In this document: in pieces, positions 32,410 to 43,323 of the stretch
Layout of the letters: every line of letters starts with the position of its first letter
Position numbering within the stretch: position 1 is the stretch's first letter
Assembly: GCA_002261195.1 (NCBI GenBank)
Contig: MVBO01000037.1
Span: forward strand, 58,207-117,436
Direction of reading: 5' to 3'
Source: Bifiguratus adelaidae
Lineage: Eukaryota; Mucoromycota; Endogonomycetes; Endogonales
DNA: 59,230 nucleotides
The notes under the pieces: generated by a model
What the model was told of the DNA's origin: nothing
Database searches by the model: none
What the model saw: only the letters and a program-made list of their open reading frames with translations
Translations under genes and position numbers: made by a program

Positions 32410-33918
32410 ATGAGGATCAACCATGCACCGTGCCAAAGATTCTCGCGCTCCTTGGCTCCGTGTCCCTGGGATACGCACGATGGCTATATTTGGATGGAAG
32501 GATGGAAGGATGGAATGAGACGCCTCGGTAAATCAATGACGAAGTGGGGTTTTTTGGGACACCTTGTTTCTCTCGTTGCCATGCTCTGGAGCAGGGGATG
32601 GTGGGTGCTGTTGGTGATTGTATTTGGCCTGATAGGTTCATACATCCGAGCATTTCATCATGTTGCACCTGCACCCGTACTGTTATCCAAAGAGCCTGAT
32701 CCAGTTTCTTGGCATCCCTGGGAGGAAGGTGATATGGTTAGAGATATTCATATGAACTTGACACGGTCTTTTCGTGAAGGATTACAGCCTAGTGGACAAT
32801 ACCTGACTGCATTGCCCTTGGGCGGACTGACCGCCCAGTTCCAGACCATGTTAGGTGACCAGAGATAGAACGTGCTATTTTAGTGCGGCTCAGCTGATCG
32901 ACCGCAGATCAATATCATTTACATGGCCAAAAACACGCACCGAACGCCTATTATACCCCCTCTCACACCAAATCCACATATCCGCACCTTCTTTGGACCC
33001 CGATATTCTTACTATTTCAACTTCTCGCACTTTGCCACCCAAACCGGAGTCAAGGTCCTTGAGTGGCAAGATGTCAAGCCATGGATACCCACCTCATTAG
33101 ATGACTTACAAGGCATCGATGTTGAAGATTACCAAAAGGAAGGCTGGAAAAGGTACGCAGAACCGTTTGAATGCGGCATCACCGTCGGACTCGGCTTGAA
33201 CCCGAGACGTGCCATGGCCAATGAGTTTCAACGTCAATTTTTGCTCAATTTGGTTCCCATCATTGAGCGCACGGATCCACGCAAGGGAAACTTGAATCAA
33301 TGGCATGAGGTGGAGAAGGCCATCATTGGACCTTCCGACGAACAATTTGCTTGCATTACCAATGCCTATTACACCAAACAGCTCTTTCCCAACTCATGGA
33401 AGGAAATTGGCATCTACCTGCCCTTCAATACCAATTTCATGGCCATGGTACAGCATCTCTTGGGTAGGATCTTGCCAGCCGAGACGGTCGATCGCGTGTT
33501 TGCCGAACCGGCGGATTTTGTAGCGGTGCATATACGACGCGGCGATATCAAGCAAAAATGCGGCTATAGTCGCCAAGCGCCTCTCGAGGAATGGCGCAAC
33601 TCGTCTTGCTTTATTCATCTGGAGGATGTTCAACAAGCCATTCAGAGTGTACCCTGGGCGTCCAAGTTGCCGGTACTGGTGGCGACCAATAGCCAATTCC
33701 AGGAGGACATGGAGCGTTTCGAGGAGTTCGGTTGGCATCGCATCGATCACGAGCGAATGGGCACAGTTGATTTTGCGGGACCCTTTACGCCTGCTCAAGT
33801 GGACGCTGCGGTTTTATTACGCGCTAAATTGCTCATAGGCATGCGACATAGTAGTCTCAGTCTTTTGGCCGGCAGACGTGTGGAAGGATGGTCCAATGGC
33901 ACGGTGATTCTATTGTAA
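32410..33918 (+). CDS. Protein O-fucosyltransferase-like, type II membrane protein
   Basis: Resembles GDP-fucose protein O-fucosyltransferases, expected in the ER/Golgi lumen. Two exons (32410-32854, 32894-33918) give 489 residues. A cytosolic N-terminus is followed by one signal-anchor helix at about 55-78 (WWVLLVIVFGLIGSYI) and a luminal catalytic region. The signature is VAVHIRRGDIKQKCG, the HxRRGD motif that contacts GDP-fucose, followed by LVATNSQFQEDMERFE and the C-terminal motif IGMRHSSLSLLAGRR. Conserved early pieces are PHIRTFFGPRYSYYF and TGVKVLEW. The intron I use is only 39 nt (GTGACC...CTCAG); it is the only nearby combination that keeps the frame. Later ATGs at 32491 and 32515 could also serve as starts. 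Fucose is a known component of Mucorales wall polysaccharides; which substrate this enzyme uses is unknown. Confidence 0.82.
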
Positions 33919-33931
33919 ATTACGAGGTAGA

Positions 33932-36174
33932 CTATAGCTTACTAGCCCCCAAGATAGTCCGGACGAAATTCACGTAGCCAGCCTCCTTCACGGCACCTTC
34001 CTCTAGTTTCATACCTTCTTTAGCCCATTCGTAAAGATCTTGATAGACTTTTCCATCATATCTGCCAATGGCACTGTTCAAGGCAAGATCGGAGAATTCA
34101 AAGGCGTCGACCAACGGGACGGCATCTGGAAGAAGAGAAGGCAGGAGCGCCTTGAGTTTCGTGCGAAGCATGCCTAATGCTTCACTATTCAAGTAGCCGG
34201 TTTCAAGCAGGTCGGCTGCAGCACCTTCAATGACATAAAGTGAAAAGAGATCACAGAGCTTCTTGAGGATAGGATAGAGATTGGGATGCTGCGTCTTGAT
34301 GGCATCAAGACCCCAGTGGAAGGTCTGGACAACGACCGTCATGCAATGCGCCGATGAGAGTTGAATAAGATCCAGCATATGGGTATCGCGAAGATCGACT
34401 CGAGGATTGGCCTGTTGCGCCTTCACAAGCTTGTGGAGGATGCAGATATCGCGATGGTAAAGGGCAACCAGTTGCTGATGGGGCTGGAGCCAATCCTCTA
34501 CAGATCGAACGGTGCACTTGTTGTTGGTATGTTGGTCAATATGAGCAAAGTAGAGGAGGTGAGGTGGGTATTCCTGGCGACCCTGATTGGCTTTGGAAGC
34601 AGCCAAGGCGTTCGCAAATGTCCTCAAGACAATCCGAGATGTTTGCAAATGCAAAATCGTATTCTCTCCTTCCACAGTGGGGTTCTGTGCGTACACATGC
34701 AGAATCCAGGGAAGGCCACTGCAAGAGTGCATGAGTAAAACACAGCCTTTTGGCCAACGCTTTGGGTATACTCACCTCAATTGAGAATAGCCATGTCCTC
34801 CGCAAGCTTGTCGTACCCGTTCCATCATGTCGACCACCATACTAGACACAGTTGCCTTTAAACCACTGCTCATGCCATGGACATCCTGCATCATACGGGT
34901 ATCTCCGCGTTCACGGACAGCTTGCAAATTGCGATCATACATTTGTCGCATGTAAATGCCGGTAAAATGAAGGGCATAGGATGTTGCAAGCGCGGTAAAG
35001 AGCGTGTGTTGCTGTTTCTGGTAGTGGATGACCAAGTGTTCGGTCGGAACAGATACGGAAGCTTTGGCGGTCGCGCTTTGAGTGATGTCACCTTGGCGAC
35101 GAACATACGAATATCGCGTTGCAATCGTAACCACTTTAGCAAGCTCTCGGCTAGAGTTTTCCACTAAGTTGTATTAGACGAGACCGAAGGAAAGCAGAGC
35201 GAATCACTTACCAATATCAGCTCGCACGCTCACCATGGTGGCATAGCCTAGCTTGTTGTGCAAGGGCTGCGTATACTTTCCATCCCTGGACACTCGAGCA
35301 TACCGTTGCATCATTTGAGATCGAGGTATCTTGACATTGCTGAGCCTCAGGAAGCCGTTATCGATCGAGTTAAACTGCCATCAGCGGTAAGAATCGGATC
35401 GGTAAGTGGGTCCACGACAACACACTCACCCCGAGCTTTGGTCCAATATCACCGACTTCGCATCCCTCCGCCTCCTCATGCGATCCTTCCTTTCGGATCC
35501 GGACAAGGAAACAGTGCATGCCATAATCTTTGCCGTCGGGAAGTAGCAGACGTGCAAACACTGCCGCATGGGTACTCGTCTTTCCAAGCGCTCCAGGCCA
35601 CCACTTCAAGCTAGAGAGCGTAGGTGAATTCAGGACAAAGGTGTCGTCTTTCGGGTCGAAGGTAGCGGTGGTCTCCAGCTTGCGCAGGTTGGATCCATGC
35701 CCGAGCTCCGTTTGGGCATAACACCCGAGGATCTTGTAGTCTTCGGCCAAATGGAGCCAGTGCGCCAGTTGTTCATCCGACATTTGACCCTTGAGCGTAG
35801 GAATGAAGAGGTTATCGTGCTAGAGCCCTGTCAGTAGCTGCATCGACCGCTGTGAACTCCGCAGCCAAGGCACCTACCAAAAGAACGGGTAACGACTCGT
35901 TCGTCGCAGCACGCAGCAAGCGCCAGTCCAACTCGTTGAGCTTGAGCTCCCTCTTCAACTCTATCAAACGCTTCACCTTTTGCATGGCTCTTGCATAGTA
36001 CTGAGGCCGAGACAGGAATGGCCGATCTCGGTTCGAAAATACCGGATCCTTCTCCACCAAGGCCGCAAACTCACGCCGTTTGCGAGTCACCTCCTCTGAC
36101 CCGTTTAGAAAGTGAACAAGCTCCTCTTGATCAAAAGAAGGCTTGGATCGAGCTGCCTGCAAGTCGGTGTTCAT
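33932..36174 (-). CDS. POX1: Peroxisomal acyl-CoA oxidase
   Basis: Catalyses the first step of peroxisomal beta-oxidation: acyl-CoA to trans-2-enoyl-CoA with reduction of oxygen to hydrogen peroxide, using FAD. Five exons (36174-35878, 35819-35430, 35374-35212, 35163-34776, 34718-33932) sum to 674 residues, typical for the family. Landmarks: MNTDLQAAR at the start, like animal ACOX1; CYAQTELGHGSNLRKLETTATFD (FAD/substrate region); WWPGALGKTSTHAAVFARL; SIDNGFLRLSNVKIPR; QACGGHGYS; and YAQNPTVEGENTILHLQTSR with the catalytic-type Glu. The protein ends in SKL, a perfect PTS1 signal. I chose 36174 rather than the upstream in-frame ATG at 36285 because it aligns with the family N-terminus. The stop codon lies 14 bp from that of the convergent O-fucosyltransferase gene. 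Confidence 0.96.
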
Positions 36175-36440
36175 GGTGAGCAGAAGTAAAGGCGTTCCAT
36201 AATAAAGGCGTAGCGTGGGGAAATTTATCAATTTTGGATTACATGAACCTGAATTAGCTTGAAACAATGGATGGATCAACATCATGGGTATGCATTGTCC
36301 ATTTGAATGATTACCTACACTGTATGGATCAAGAGTCTAATAAGTCTCCATGGCATCGCAAAACCCCAGGTGGCCGGAAACGGTGAATGCGTCGGCTGCA
36401 AATATCTGGATGTAAGATCAATGACGCCGGTGAAATGGAG

Positions 36441-36853
36441 TCAACGAATTGGCTCAATCTTGGCCTTTGGAAGCGTCTCAGACCATGATGGTCGAGCTGT
36501 GGCACGGTTGGACCAAGCAAGGAGATTTGGTCTGTCCTTGGGAAGATCAGGATCATCGCGGTTGAGCCCGTTACATGAGGCAAATGAGCCAGATCGGCCA
36601 AAGGTCATTCGCAACAAAGTAGTCGTGACCTGTGAGTTGCCTTTTTCATAGACATCCTCTTGCGAAAATCAGCAGCGACCGCTTCGTCCGTAGGGCGACC
36701 ATCCGCAGGCTTGATGGCGCGTTTCGGTGATGAAGCTTGGAGCTCTAGGATAAAGGTTGTAGGACCATCAGGATACCCATTGCCCAACGTGTGCGGCTGT
36801 CTTTGGGCTATGTTGTCGATGTATCGGCAAATTGCAAGTGACTCTTTGGAAGG
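36441..36853 (-). pseudogene. Unresolved coding remnant, possibly GST-like at its start
   Basis: Two open stretches follow each other in different frames on the minus strand. The first (36853-36605) follows a plausible acceptor (GAGGTAG) and reads PSKESLAICRYIDNIAQRQP and later DEAVAADFRKRMSMKKAT. ESLAICRYID resembles the end of the thioredoxin fold in glutathione S-transferases, where a Glu-Ser binds glutathione. The second (about 36680-36441) reads GNSQVTTTLLRMTFGRSGSF...WSNRATARPSW and ends in TGA. I could not join them with a good intron, nor find a convincing thioredoxin-fold start upstream. It may be a decayed gene or a gene whose exons I failed to assemble. The GST idea rests on about ten residues. 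Confidence 0.25.
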
Positions 36854-37441
36854 CTACCTCAGTACAGTTGCCGTCTTACCTGCCTTGTTACTTACCAAAG
36901 ATGAGAAACCTCGTTCCGCAGGCTGATGAAACCATCAGGTACTGTCGCCTTTCTGATGGTATAAAGAGCTAAATTGCGCCGTAACAAGGCTGCGCAGTCG
37001 TAATTGGCTAACTATCTTGGGTCCACCATTACATAAACACTATCCTAGTGATGAGTCAGACACCGATTTCGCATTTGCGGAAGTTGGGCGCAGTCGACAA
37101 TACCTGTAACATATGTAGCGATTATATATCTCTCATAGCGGATCGGGAAGCAAGGCGGGATAAGCAATGCTAGACTCATCCTTCACGATATCACCGCGGG
37201 AGGATTAAGTCATTCATAATGTATGTGCTTTAATCACTTAGGTATGCAAGTGTCATCATTTGGCCGGGATTATTATGCGCGAACCTTGCCCGGATTACAA
37301 GAGCAAATTGCCGTCACGCATATACTGGCGATTGCCTAAATAGGACACAAAAGCGCGCTTCCGAAATCGACGCTTCCGGAGATGCCGAAAACCTTCCTGA
37401 AAGGGACGTGAGTCGGGGGTCTTGATAGACCCAAAAGCAAG

Positions 37442-37449
37442 TATATAAG
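37442..37449 (+). promoter_or_regulatory. TATA box of the aldo/keto reductase gene
   Basis: TATATAAG lies 41 bp before the ATG. Distance and sequence are typical, though the 5' leader would be very short. Confidence 0.55.
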
Positions 37450-37489
37450 GAGACGAGGTTTTTCAGCACCAAGGTATCGCTCCATCAAC

Positions 37490-38686
37490 ATGTCTCCTCA
37501 AATCATCACGAAGGAACTCAGCAAGACTGGCGCTCAAATTCCGGCAATTGGACTCGGTTGCATGGGCATGTCTTCCTTTTACGGGGCCGCAGACAATGCT
37601 GAAAACTACAGAGTATTGAAGCGGGCAATCGAGCTTGGCTGTACCTTCTGGGACACATCTGTAGGTTCCCTCGGTGGTTGGGTACAATTGAGCTAACGCG
37701 GTGCGTCCAGGATATATACGGCATGGGCGAAAATGAAGAATTATTGAGGCCAACGTTGCAAAAATATCGAAGCAAGATATTCATTTGCACGAAGTTTGGT
37801 ATCACCAAGGAAGGCTTGGCGAATCGTAAGTACAGCTCCTATATACCTTGCTCTGGGTAACCGGAAGAGCAGGCACCGGTGCGGTAAGCGGAGATCCTGC
37901 GTATGTTCGTCAGTGTTGCGACGACAGTCTGAGACGTCTCGGTATCGACACTATTGACCTCTTCTACATGCATCGAATGGATCGCAATACGTAAGTGGAT
38001 GTCAGCAAAAGTGTCCTATCTGACATTGTCATTCAAGGCCGATTGAAACAACCGTCAAGGCAATGGCAGAGCTGGTCAAAGAAGGCAAGGTACGCTATCT
38101 GGGTCTTTCGGAATGCTCGGCTCAGACTTTACGGCGCGCTCATGCCGTCCATCCCATCTCGGCCGTTCAAGTTGAATACTCCCCTTGGTCCCTTGACATC
38201 GAAAGCAATGGCGTGTTGGAGGCTTGTAGAGACTTGGGCATCACCGTTGTTGCGTACTCACCCTTGGGTCGAGGGTTTCTTACCGGCAAGTACAAATCGG
38301 TTGAGGACTTCGACAAGGATGATCTCCGCAGAGCGTTGCCACGGTTTCAAGGAGAGAATTTCAAAAAGAATCTCGAACTCGTTCAGCAGTTGCAGAACTT
38401 GGCCGATTCAAATCATTGTAAAACGTCTGCATTATGCTTGGCATGGGTTGTCGCACAAGGTATGAAGCTTCAGCGACCACGCAGGACACCGTCTAATCGG
38501 TTCGTAGGCCCAGAATTTGTCGCCATCCCGGGCACGAAGAAAGTATACTACCTCGAAGAAAATTGCAAGGCTAATGAGGTTCAACTTGATGAAGGCGATC
38601 TGAGGCGCATACGTGAGCTTCTTGAAACAATACCTGTCGCCGGTAAACGTCATACTGAGCAAGCCCTGGCTCAAACGTACCAATGA
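37490..38686 (+). CDS. Aldo/keto reductase
   Basis: An NADPH-dependent oxidoreductase reducing aldehydes or ketones; the nearest type is the AKR13/YakC-like group, with pyridoxal or aryl-aldehyde substrates possible. Five exons (37490-37660, 37711-37825, 37873-37990, 38038-38459, 38508-38686) give 334 residues, the usual length. The barrel starts with [16 protein letters not shown]; catalytic Asp/Tyr are in [17 protein letters not shown]; Lys in IFICTKFGI; His in [10 protein letters not shown]. Later pieces: [41 protein letters not shown], and the cofactor-binding C-terminus [16 protein letters not shown]. All four introns are supported by these motifs. The terminal [10 protein letters not shown] is common in this subfamily. 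A TATA box lies 41 bp upstream, fitting an inducible gene. Confidence 0.94.
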
Positions 38687-39063
38687 AGAAGTTTCACGAT
38701 TCTTCCGTCATTGGCGCCTGCAGAAGACCGAACGTGTACCTGCATAAGATTAAAGTTATGCCTGTAGTAGTATCTTATAAAGAGTTTCAGATACCTTAGG
38801 ATTGTACACATGTAATTTCGTATTACGTCCATTCTCACTACGGTCTTCGCTTCCTCGATGAGGAATACCCCGAACGGCCAGCAATCGGATGGGACAAAAT
38901 TTCACTCAAATGCCTAATTCCAAAGGATGGGCCAGCTTGCATGCATCGAAGCCAGACGCTGAGAGTAACTCGTATGGTTCGCATAGCTCTCATGGACATC
39001 AGTTGGAGTTGGTGTCATACCTATGCACTTTTTCCAGTATTGCCAGTTGGTATTTCCCGGCTC
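38687..39063. other. Intergenic region after the aldo/keto reductase
   Basis: About 380 bp with no supported gene. It contains the 3' side of the reductase and the 3' flank of the minus-strand F-box-like pseudogene. Confidence 0.4.
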
Positions 39064-39955
39064 TCACATTTCTCCATGTAACAGCAGTAAAATTAGGGTA
39101 CTTCCGTAATCCAAGAGGGCGAACCTGGCCACTTTTGTCTTCTTTTCGAAGAAGACTGTACCTGTTCGGAATGTATGATCGATGTCGAGTGCCTGGATTT
39201 CATCCTGGTGGTTGATCTAGACGTATAGCAACTTAATTTTCGGTCCCTTTCGTAATCTAACTTATCCCACAGCATATGACATCTGCAAAGTTTCATGTTG
39301 CATCTACGAGGCGGCTTTTGTATCCAGACCAGATTTATGATCATAAATGTCGGAGTATGGCTCTGCCATAGTTCTGTTCTTCTTGGAATAAATCTCAGGG
39401 GCGAGTTGTTGAGCCTTTGAAACACCGAATAAATGACATGATCGTCGAAACTCGATGTACGAAGGTCATACGCTACGGACGAGCCCCAACCAAGTCGCGC
39501 CTTATTTCTGATCATCTCGGCAAGTAATTGCTCACACAAGGCGAACAGCATTACTTGCTCTTTCTGTCTGCTGCATCCGTGGATCCAATCATTGCTAACG
39601 ATGTAGGTGCGCAGACAGGAAACAGTTGAGTGTACTTCCTAAAACATCGTAAAAGTAACCTTCATCCGGTATTGACTCGGCTTCGATTGAATCGTCGTGG
39701 CGGCGGAAGATTTCATAGTAGGCATGCAAGATGTGTTCGAGTATGTAAGTTGCTCTTGAAGAGGATGATGCAAATTGCCGCGCGCCACCACCAATCGTAT
39801 CCTCGGAAAACCTCACCTGGTTCGACAACATGCAGTGGTCGAAGACGAATCGACGGAGGTCTGTCAACAGCCTTGAAGTGGTATGGCATTCCCTCTCCCA
39901 TTAGTCGCAACGTCACAACAATTATTTGTAATATCTCCCTCGGCAGATCCAACAT
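39064..39955 (-). pseudogene. F-box-like pseudogene (copy B), paralogue of 40731-41653
   Basis: This stretch resembles the plus-strand gene at 40731-41653 along its length, in opposite orientation. Matching blocks in order: LPREILQIIV (copy A: LPTEILEVIV); YYEIFRR...IPDEGYFYDVLG (A: YKTIFEF...VPDEDVFYDVLG); ARLGWGSSVAYDL (A: GRVGMGSSVAYKI); WIQKPPRRCN (A: IIQKPFNFCN); IKLLYV and IQALDID (A: LRLLYF and IAAFDIE). It is broken: the F-box block and the next block lie in different frames, a TAG follows SAHLHR near 39595, another TAG follows LLYV, and the GT donor present in copy A at 41418 is lost here. F-box proteins recruit substrates to SCF ubiquitin ligases; only the N-terminal LPxEIL motif suggests this. 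Confidence 0.7.
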
Positions 39956-40730
39956 TATTTGAGATCTACGCCCAGAATCCCTGCGACACCAAGTGGAATA
40001 GGACCAAGCGTACACAAACACCATGAACAAGAAGGAAACAGCTTTTGGAAATTCTCTGTACTTTATGCAGTTGCTGCGCGAAATTTTGTTTGATTGCCGA
40101 TGCACCGCGAAACTATTCTTCCCATTGCACGCGTGAACTTCGAAATGATATGGCAGGTTGTAGCACGTCTGTTTCGGTTTGTTGCTACAATTCCGCCGCT
40201 CGAAGTTGCCAACTCAGCTTGCGCCCCTACATCATAACATTCGAGAATGACTGAATTCCTACGTTGTTTGCTTGCAATGAACATGCCCACAAGTGACCGA
40301 TTTTCGGGGAGGGGGAAATGAATCAATCTCTCGTGTGAACTCAATACCAGAAGATTGATAACCTCGAATGCCTGGAGAGCAAGAGCCGAGGCCGACCCGG
40401 ACCATAATAATTGTATCAGCTGATTTCATCCCTATCCAATCTCTCCAATCCAACTTGTCACTCTCCTCCTGCAGTCTCTGTAAACTGGGAGGAAAATTAG
40501 GGAACATGCATGGGCAAAGGTGGCGAATCCCTTTATGATGGAATCTTCTAAATCTTGAAGTTAATCATAGAGCTCGTTCAAAAAGGAGACAAGTTGCTGC
40601 GCGCATTTCCTTGTTTTCTGCAAGGTTCGGCATACGTCTGTTGCTTCCGTCAAGTCATCACATTCCTAATTAGAGTCGATGGCAATTATCTCACTTTACA
40701 ACGACAGATCCGCAAGTATCATCCGAGGGC
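39956..40730. other. Shared upstream region between the two F-box-like copies
   Basis: The two paralogues face away from each other across about 775 bp. Several short open frames occur; the longest (40259-40507 minus, starting MFPNFPPSLQRLQEESDKL) has no recognised family and I do not call it. No repeat was evident by eye. Confidence 0.35.
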
Positions 40731-41653
40731 ATGCTCTTACGCCTACCAACGGAAATACTCGAAGTGATTGTCAAAAACGTGGCGATCCAAACATGCGGAT
40801 GTTATAGCCACGTTCAAAGGAGCTGTACGCGAATCTACGATTCGACACTCTCCGACCACATGGTTCCTAACCTCTTTGACAAGCTTCACGCATTCAGACG
40901 TATGTGTTTCTCTGTATTGGCACGCGGCAGTATCCGCTCTTGTCCGAACAACCACTTTTCTGGACTATAACCTAGAAGCTACAAGACTATTTTCGAGTTC
41001 TGTGGTTGTCTGAGTGTTAGAACGGTGACGGTTCCCGATGAAGACGTATTCTACGATGTCTTGGGTAACTTGATCCAACGCTTTAAGCCACCTCGTTTCC
41101 CCGATGCATGGCGTAATAAGGATCAAAAAGAGAGTGATCTTCGAGATCGCGAGATCGCTTTACCGTCGGTCATGGCGAATATCGAGCACATGATGAATAA
41201 CGATGGGCGAGTGGGTATGGGATCCTCAGTCGCCTACAAAATCGAACCCGTCAATATTATAGAACAAAGCCAAATCTTTCGGCCTTTCAAGCCTGCCTTC
41301 AACGAACCAATGGACGGTCTCAGCTTTTCTTCAATCAGTAACAAGAACGGATTGCTCACATACCTGCTCGGCGACATTGAGATCATACAAAAGCCGTTCA
41401 ATTTCTGCAACGACATCGTATGTCGGTGCCATACACTGTGCGCGCTCATCTCTTTAAGGAAGGGCCACTTAAACTGCGGTTGCTCTACTTTCGGATCACC
41501 CGCCGTGGCTTCAACTTTGAGATTGCAGCCTTCGACATCGAATTTCAATTTCTCCCGTGGTTCAGCCTTCATCGAGTTACCGAACCGAGTCTGATGACAT
41601 CCATCCTATGGGAAGGCATCTCCGCTCTTTCCAACCGTGGCCGGAACGCTTGA
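40731..41653 (+). CDS. F-box-like protein of unknown target (copy A)
   Basis: I do not recognise the family beyond an N-terminal F-box-like motif (LRLPTEILEVIVKNVA, residues 3-18). Its paralogue lies head-to-head at 39064-39955. The proposed structure is 40731-40903, 40976-41417 and 41459-41653, giving 269 residues. The second intron (41418-41458, GTATGT...TTTAAG, 41 nt) is well supported: it joins FNFCNDI to EGPLKLRLLYFRITRRG, and copy B switches frame at the same place. The first intron is weak: the good donor GTATGT at 40900 puts the next exon out of frame, and I had to use GTGTTT four bases later. The gene may therefore be newly damaged itself, or my boundary may be wrong. Conserved blocks are VPDEDVFYDVLGNLIQRF, GMGSSVAYKI and IQKPF. 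Confidence 0.55.
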
Positions 41654-42292
41654 TCGAGGCCAAGTGGAAGAGGTGGACCGGAATTGAAGACAATATATAC
41701 CGGTCACTGCCTGCGAAGTGCTTGAAGAATTAAGCCTTTCCATGGTTTGGACAAGCCAACGGTCATGACTAATCAAAATCGCCCATGTTCAACACATCCG
41801 CGAAAACCCATGCCGGAGATGGGCTCCTTGCGTCCAGTTGATACCTTTCGCCTAACAACTGATCGTTTCACGGAGAGCCAACGTGTGATCGTGTCCTGCC
41901 TTGGGAATGCCAAGACATTTGCCATTGTTCACGATTGCACAAGGCATCATTGGATAATTATTTCTTTTGCGTGTCTCTGGCTCTAGACCCGGCACACTAG
42001 TCCAAACAAGCTAAGGTGGCCATTCTAAGCTATGCCAAGGCAGTTTACCGCCTGTCTGTACAAACACCGCCATGTTGTGCTCTGGTTTGCCCCTTATCAC
42101 GTCATCTTATTATACTATAACAAGTAGTCACCTAGAATTCTCTTTGCCTCTTTCCGGGTTAACGCAACCTATTTTTGTCGCGTAATAATTAAGCCATAAT
42201 TGGATTGTCATGCGCATCCTTGTCATCATCGATCCCTCTCTCTCTCGCCCACTCCCTTCTTCTGCTCACAGGTTCTCTATCGGCTCACGCAG
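41654..42292. other. Intergenic region before the secreted orphan
   Basis: About 640 bp with no supported gene; a 79-codon frame at 41747-41986 has no family resemblance. CACGTCAT near 42097 resembles an ATF/CREB half-site. A pyrimidine-rich tract lies at 42230-42265, just before the next start codon. Confidence 0.4.
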
Positions 42293-43117
42293 ATGAGAGT
42301 ACTGATTCTGTTGGCGCTCTGTCTGTCGGCATGGGGGGTGCCTATGGATTCTGAGCTGTGGATACAAAATTCCATCCAAGATCGTCCGTTATACCCTCAC
42401 AAGAGTGTATCGGTGCATCAGTTCTCCCACTTGCTGACCACACATGTCCTTTATGACCATGTGGATGTGCTGCTATCGCATATTGCTGCCAAGGTATCTA
42501 AACAGTTTCGGCAGATGATTCATGTCGAGTCTTTTGGACGCGAGGGTGAAGGCGACGGTATGGACCTCGACCTACTTCAAGGACAACTCGAAGGGGCCAT
42601 CGATGGCTTCATTGTCGACAACTTGCCTTCACTTGCCGCCTCTCGTGCGCCAGATTTATCCGAACTCCAACTGTATACCTTCATCTTGCGTTTTCTTTCC
42701 GACACGTGCCCGCTTACGGCACCCGATGTGGCTGTGACCAGCGAGAAGGACGTCACCGTTAACGTGGATTGTTTAAGGCGGCATTCAAAGCAAATTCTAT
42801 CGACAGTGCATCACCATGTCCGTCAACACTTTATTCGCGCCTTGACGCTGATTGAACACAGCGACCTCGAACCGCTCTTTGCTCGTACGAAATTACAGGT
42901 CGATAGCGTCATTCAATGGTTCAATCAAGACCATCCTCAACTGGTCGTTTACGCCGATACCCGACCCACCCTCTTTTCTTCACCTGAAGAACGCGTCATG
43001 TATGTTGATCGAGTGATCAGCGATCATGGCAAGGCTGATGAATGGGGTGATTGGGAGTCCCGTGGCTTCGCTGCCGAGAATATGGTGGATACCATTGCAG
43101 CCATGGCCGCTGTCTAG
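42293..43117 (+). CDS. Secreted protein of unknown function
   Basis: Not recognised. A single exon of 274 residues starts with a clear signal peptide (MRVLILLALCLSAWGVP, cleavage near residue 15-17). The mature protein is mainly helical in appearance and rich in His, Asp, Leu and Val, for example HQFSHLLTTHVLYDHVDVLLSHIAAKVSKQF and TVHHHVRQHF. Two cysteines (in DTCPLT and NVDCLRRH) could form one disulfide. There is no second membrane segment, no GPI signal and no ER-retention signal. The C-terminus is ENMVDTIAAMAAV. I start at the ATG at 42293 because the upstream open frame lacks any ATG and the signal peptide begins exactly there. It could be a lineage-specific secreted factor or ER-lumen protein. 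Confidence 0.75.
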   Translation: MRVLILLALCLSAWGVPMDSELWIQNSIQDRPLYPHKSVSVHQFSHLLTTHVLYDHVDVLLSHIAAKVSKQFRQMIHVESFGREGEGDGMDLDLLQGQLEGAIDGFIVDNLPSLAASRAPDLSELQLYTFILRFLSDTCPLTAPDVAVTSEKDVTVNVDCLRRHSKQILSTVHHHVRQHFIRALTLIEHSDLEPLFARTKLQVDSVIQWFNQDHPQLVVYADTRPTLFSSPEERVMYVDRVISDHGKADEWGDWESRGFAAENMVDTIAAMAAV

Positions 43118-43323
43118 TCTTTATTCATTGTACATAGCTTTGCAATCTTGTGTACTCCTTTGTATAGCACACATGTATATAAACACACTCTCATGATACC
43201 GCATCCATCCATTTGGACGAAGCTTTCTTCGCAGTCTCTGCACAACGGACGAAAGAGTACGAAACTGGACATACGAAATCTTTGACACTTTTTTTTGTCT
43301 TTCCCCTTCACACACTCTTCCTC

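Larger units (their letters stand above)
36175..37489. other. 1.3-kb region between acyl-CoA oxidase and aldo/keto reductase
   Basis: Promoters of both flanking divergent genes lie here. The middle (36441-36853, minus) contains coding-like frames described separately. The right part (36950-37440) shows AT-rich, non-coding sequence. I see no RNA gene. Confidence 0.4.

Noticed and set aside
32480-32515. GGATGGAA repeat as a minisatellite
   Set aside because: Only about three imperfect copies, and it falls in the coding N-terminus of the O-fucosyltransferase.
36283-36285. Upstream in-frame ATG as the start of acyl-CoA oxidase
   Set aside because: The family start MN-x-DL aligns at 36174; the extra 37 residues have no counterpart.
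40259-40507. 82-codon open frame between the F-box-like copies
   Set aside because: No homology to either copy and no recognised motif; probably a chance frame in shared upstream sequence.
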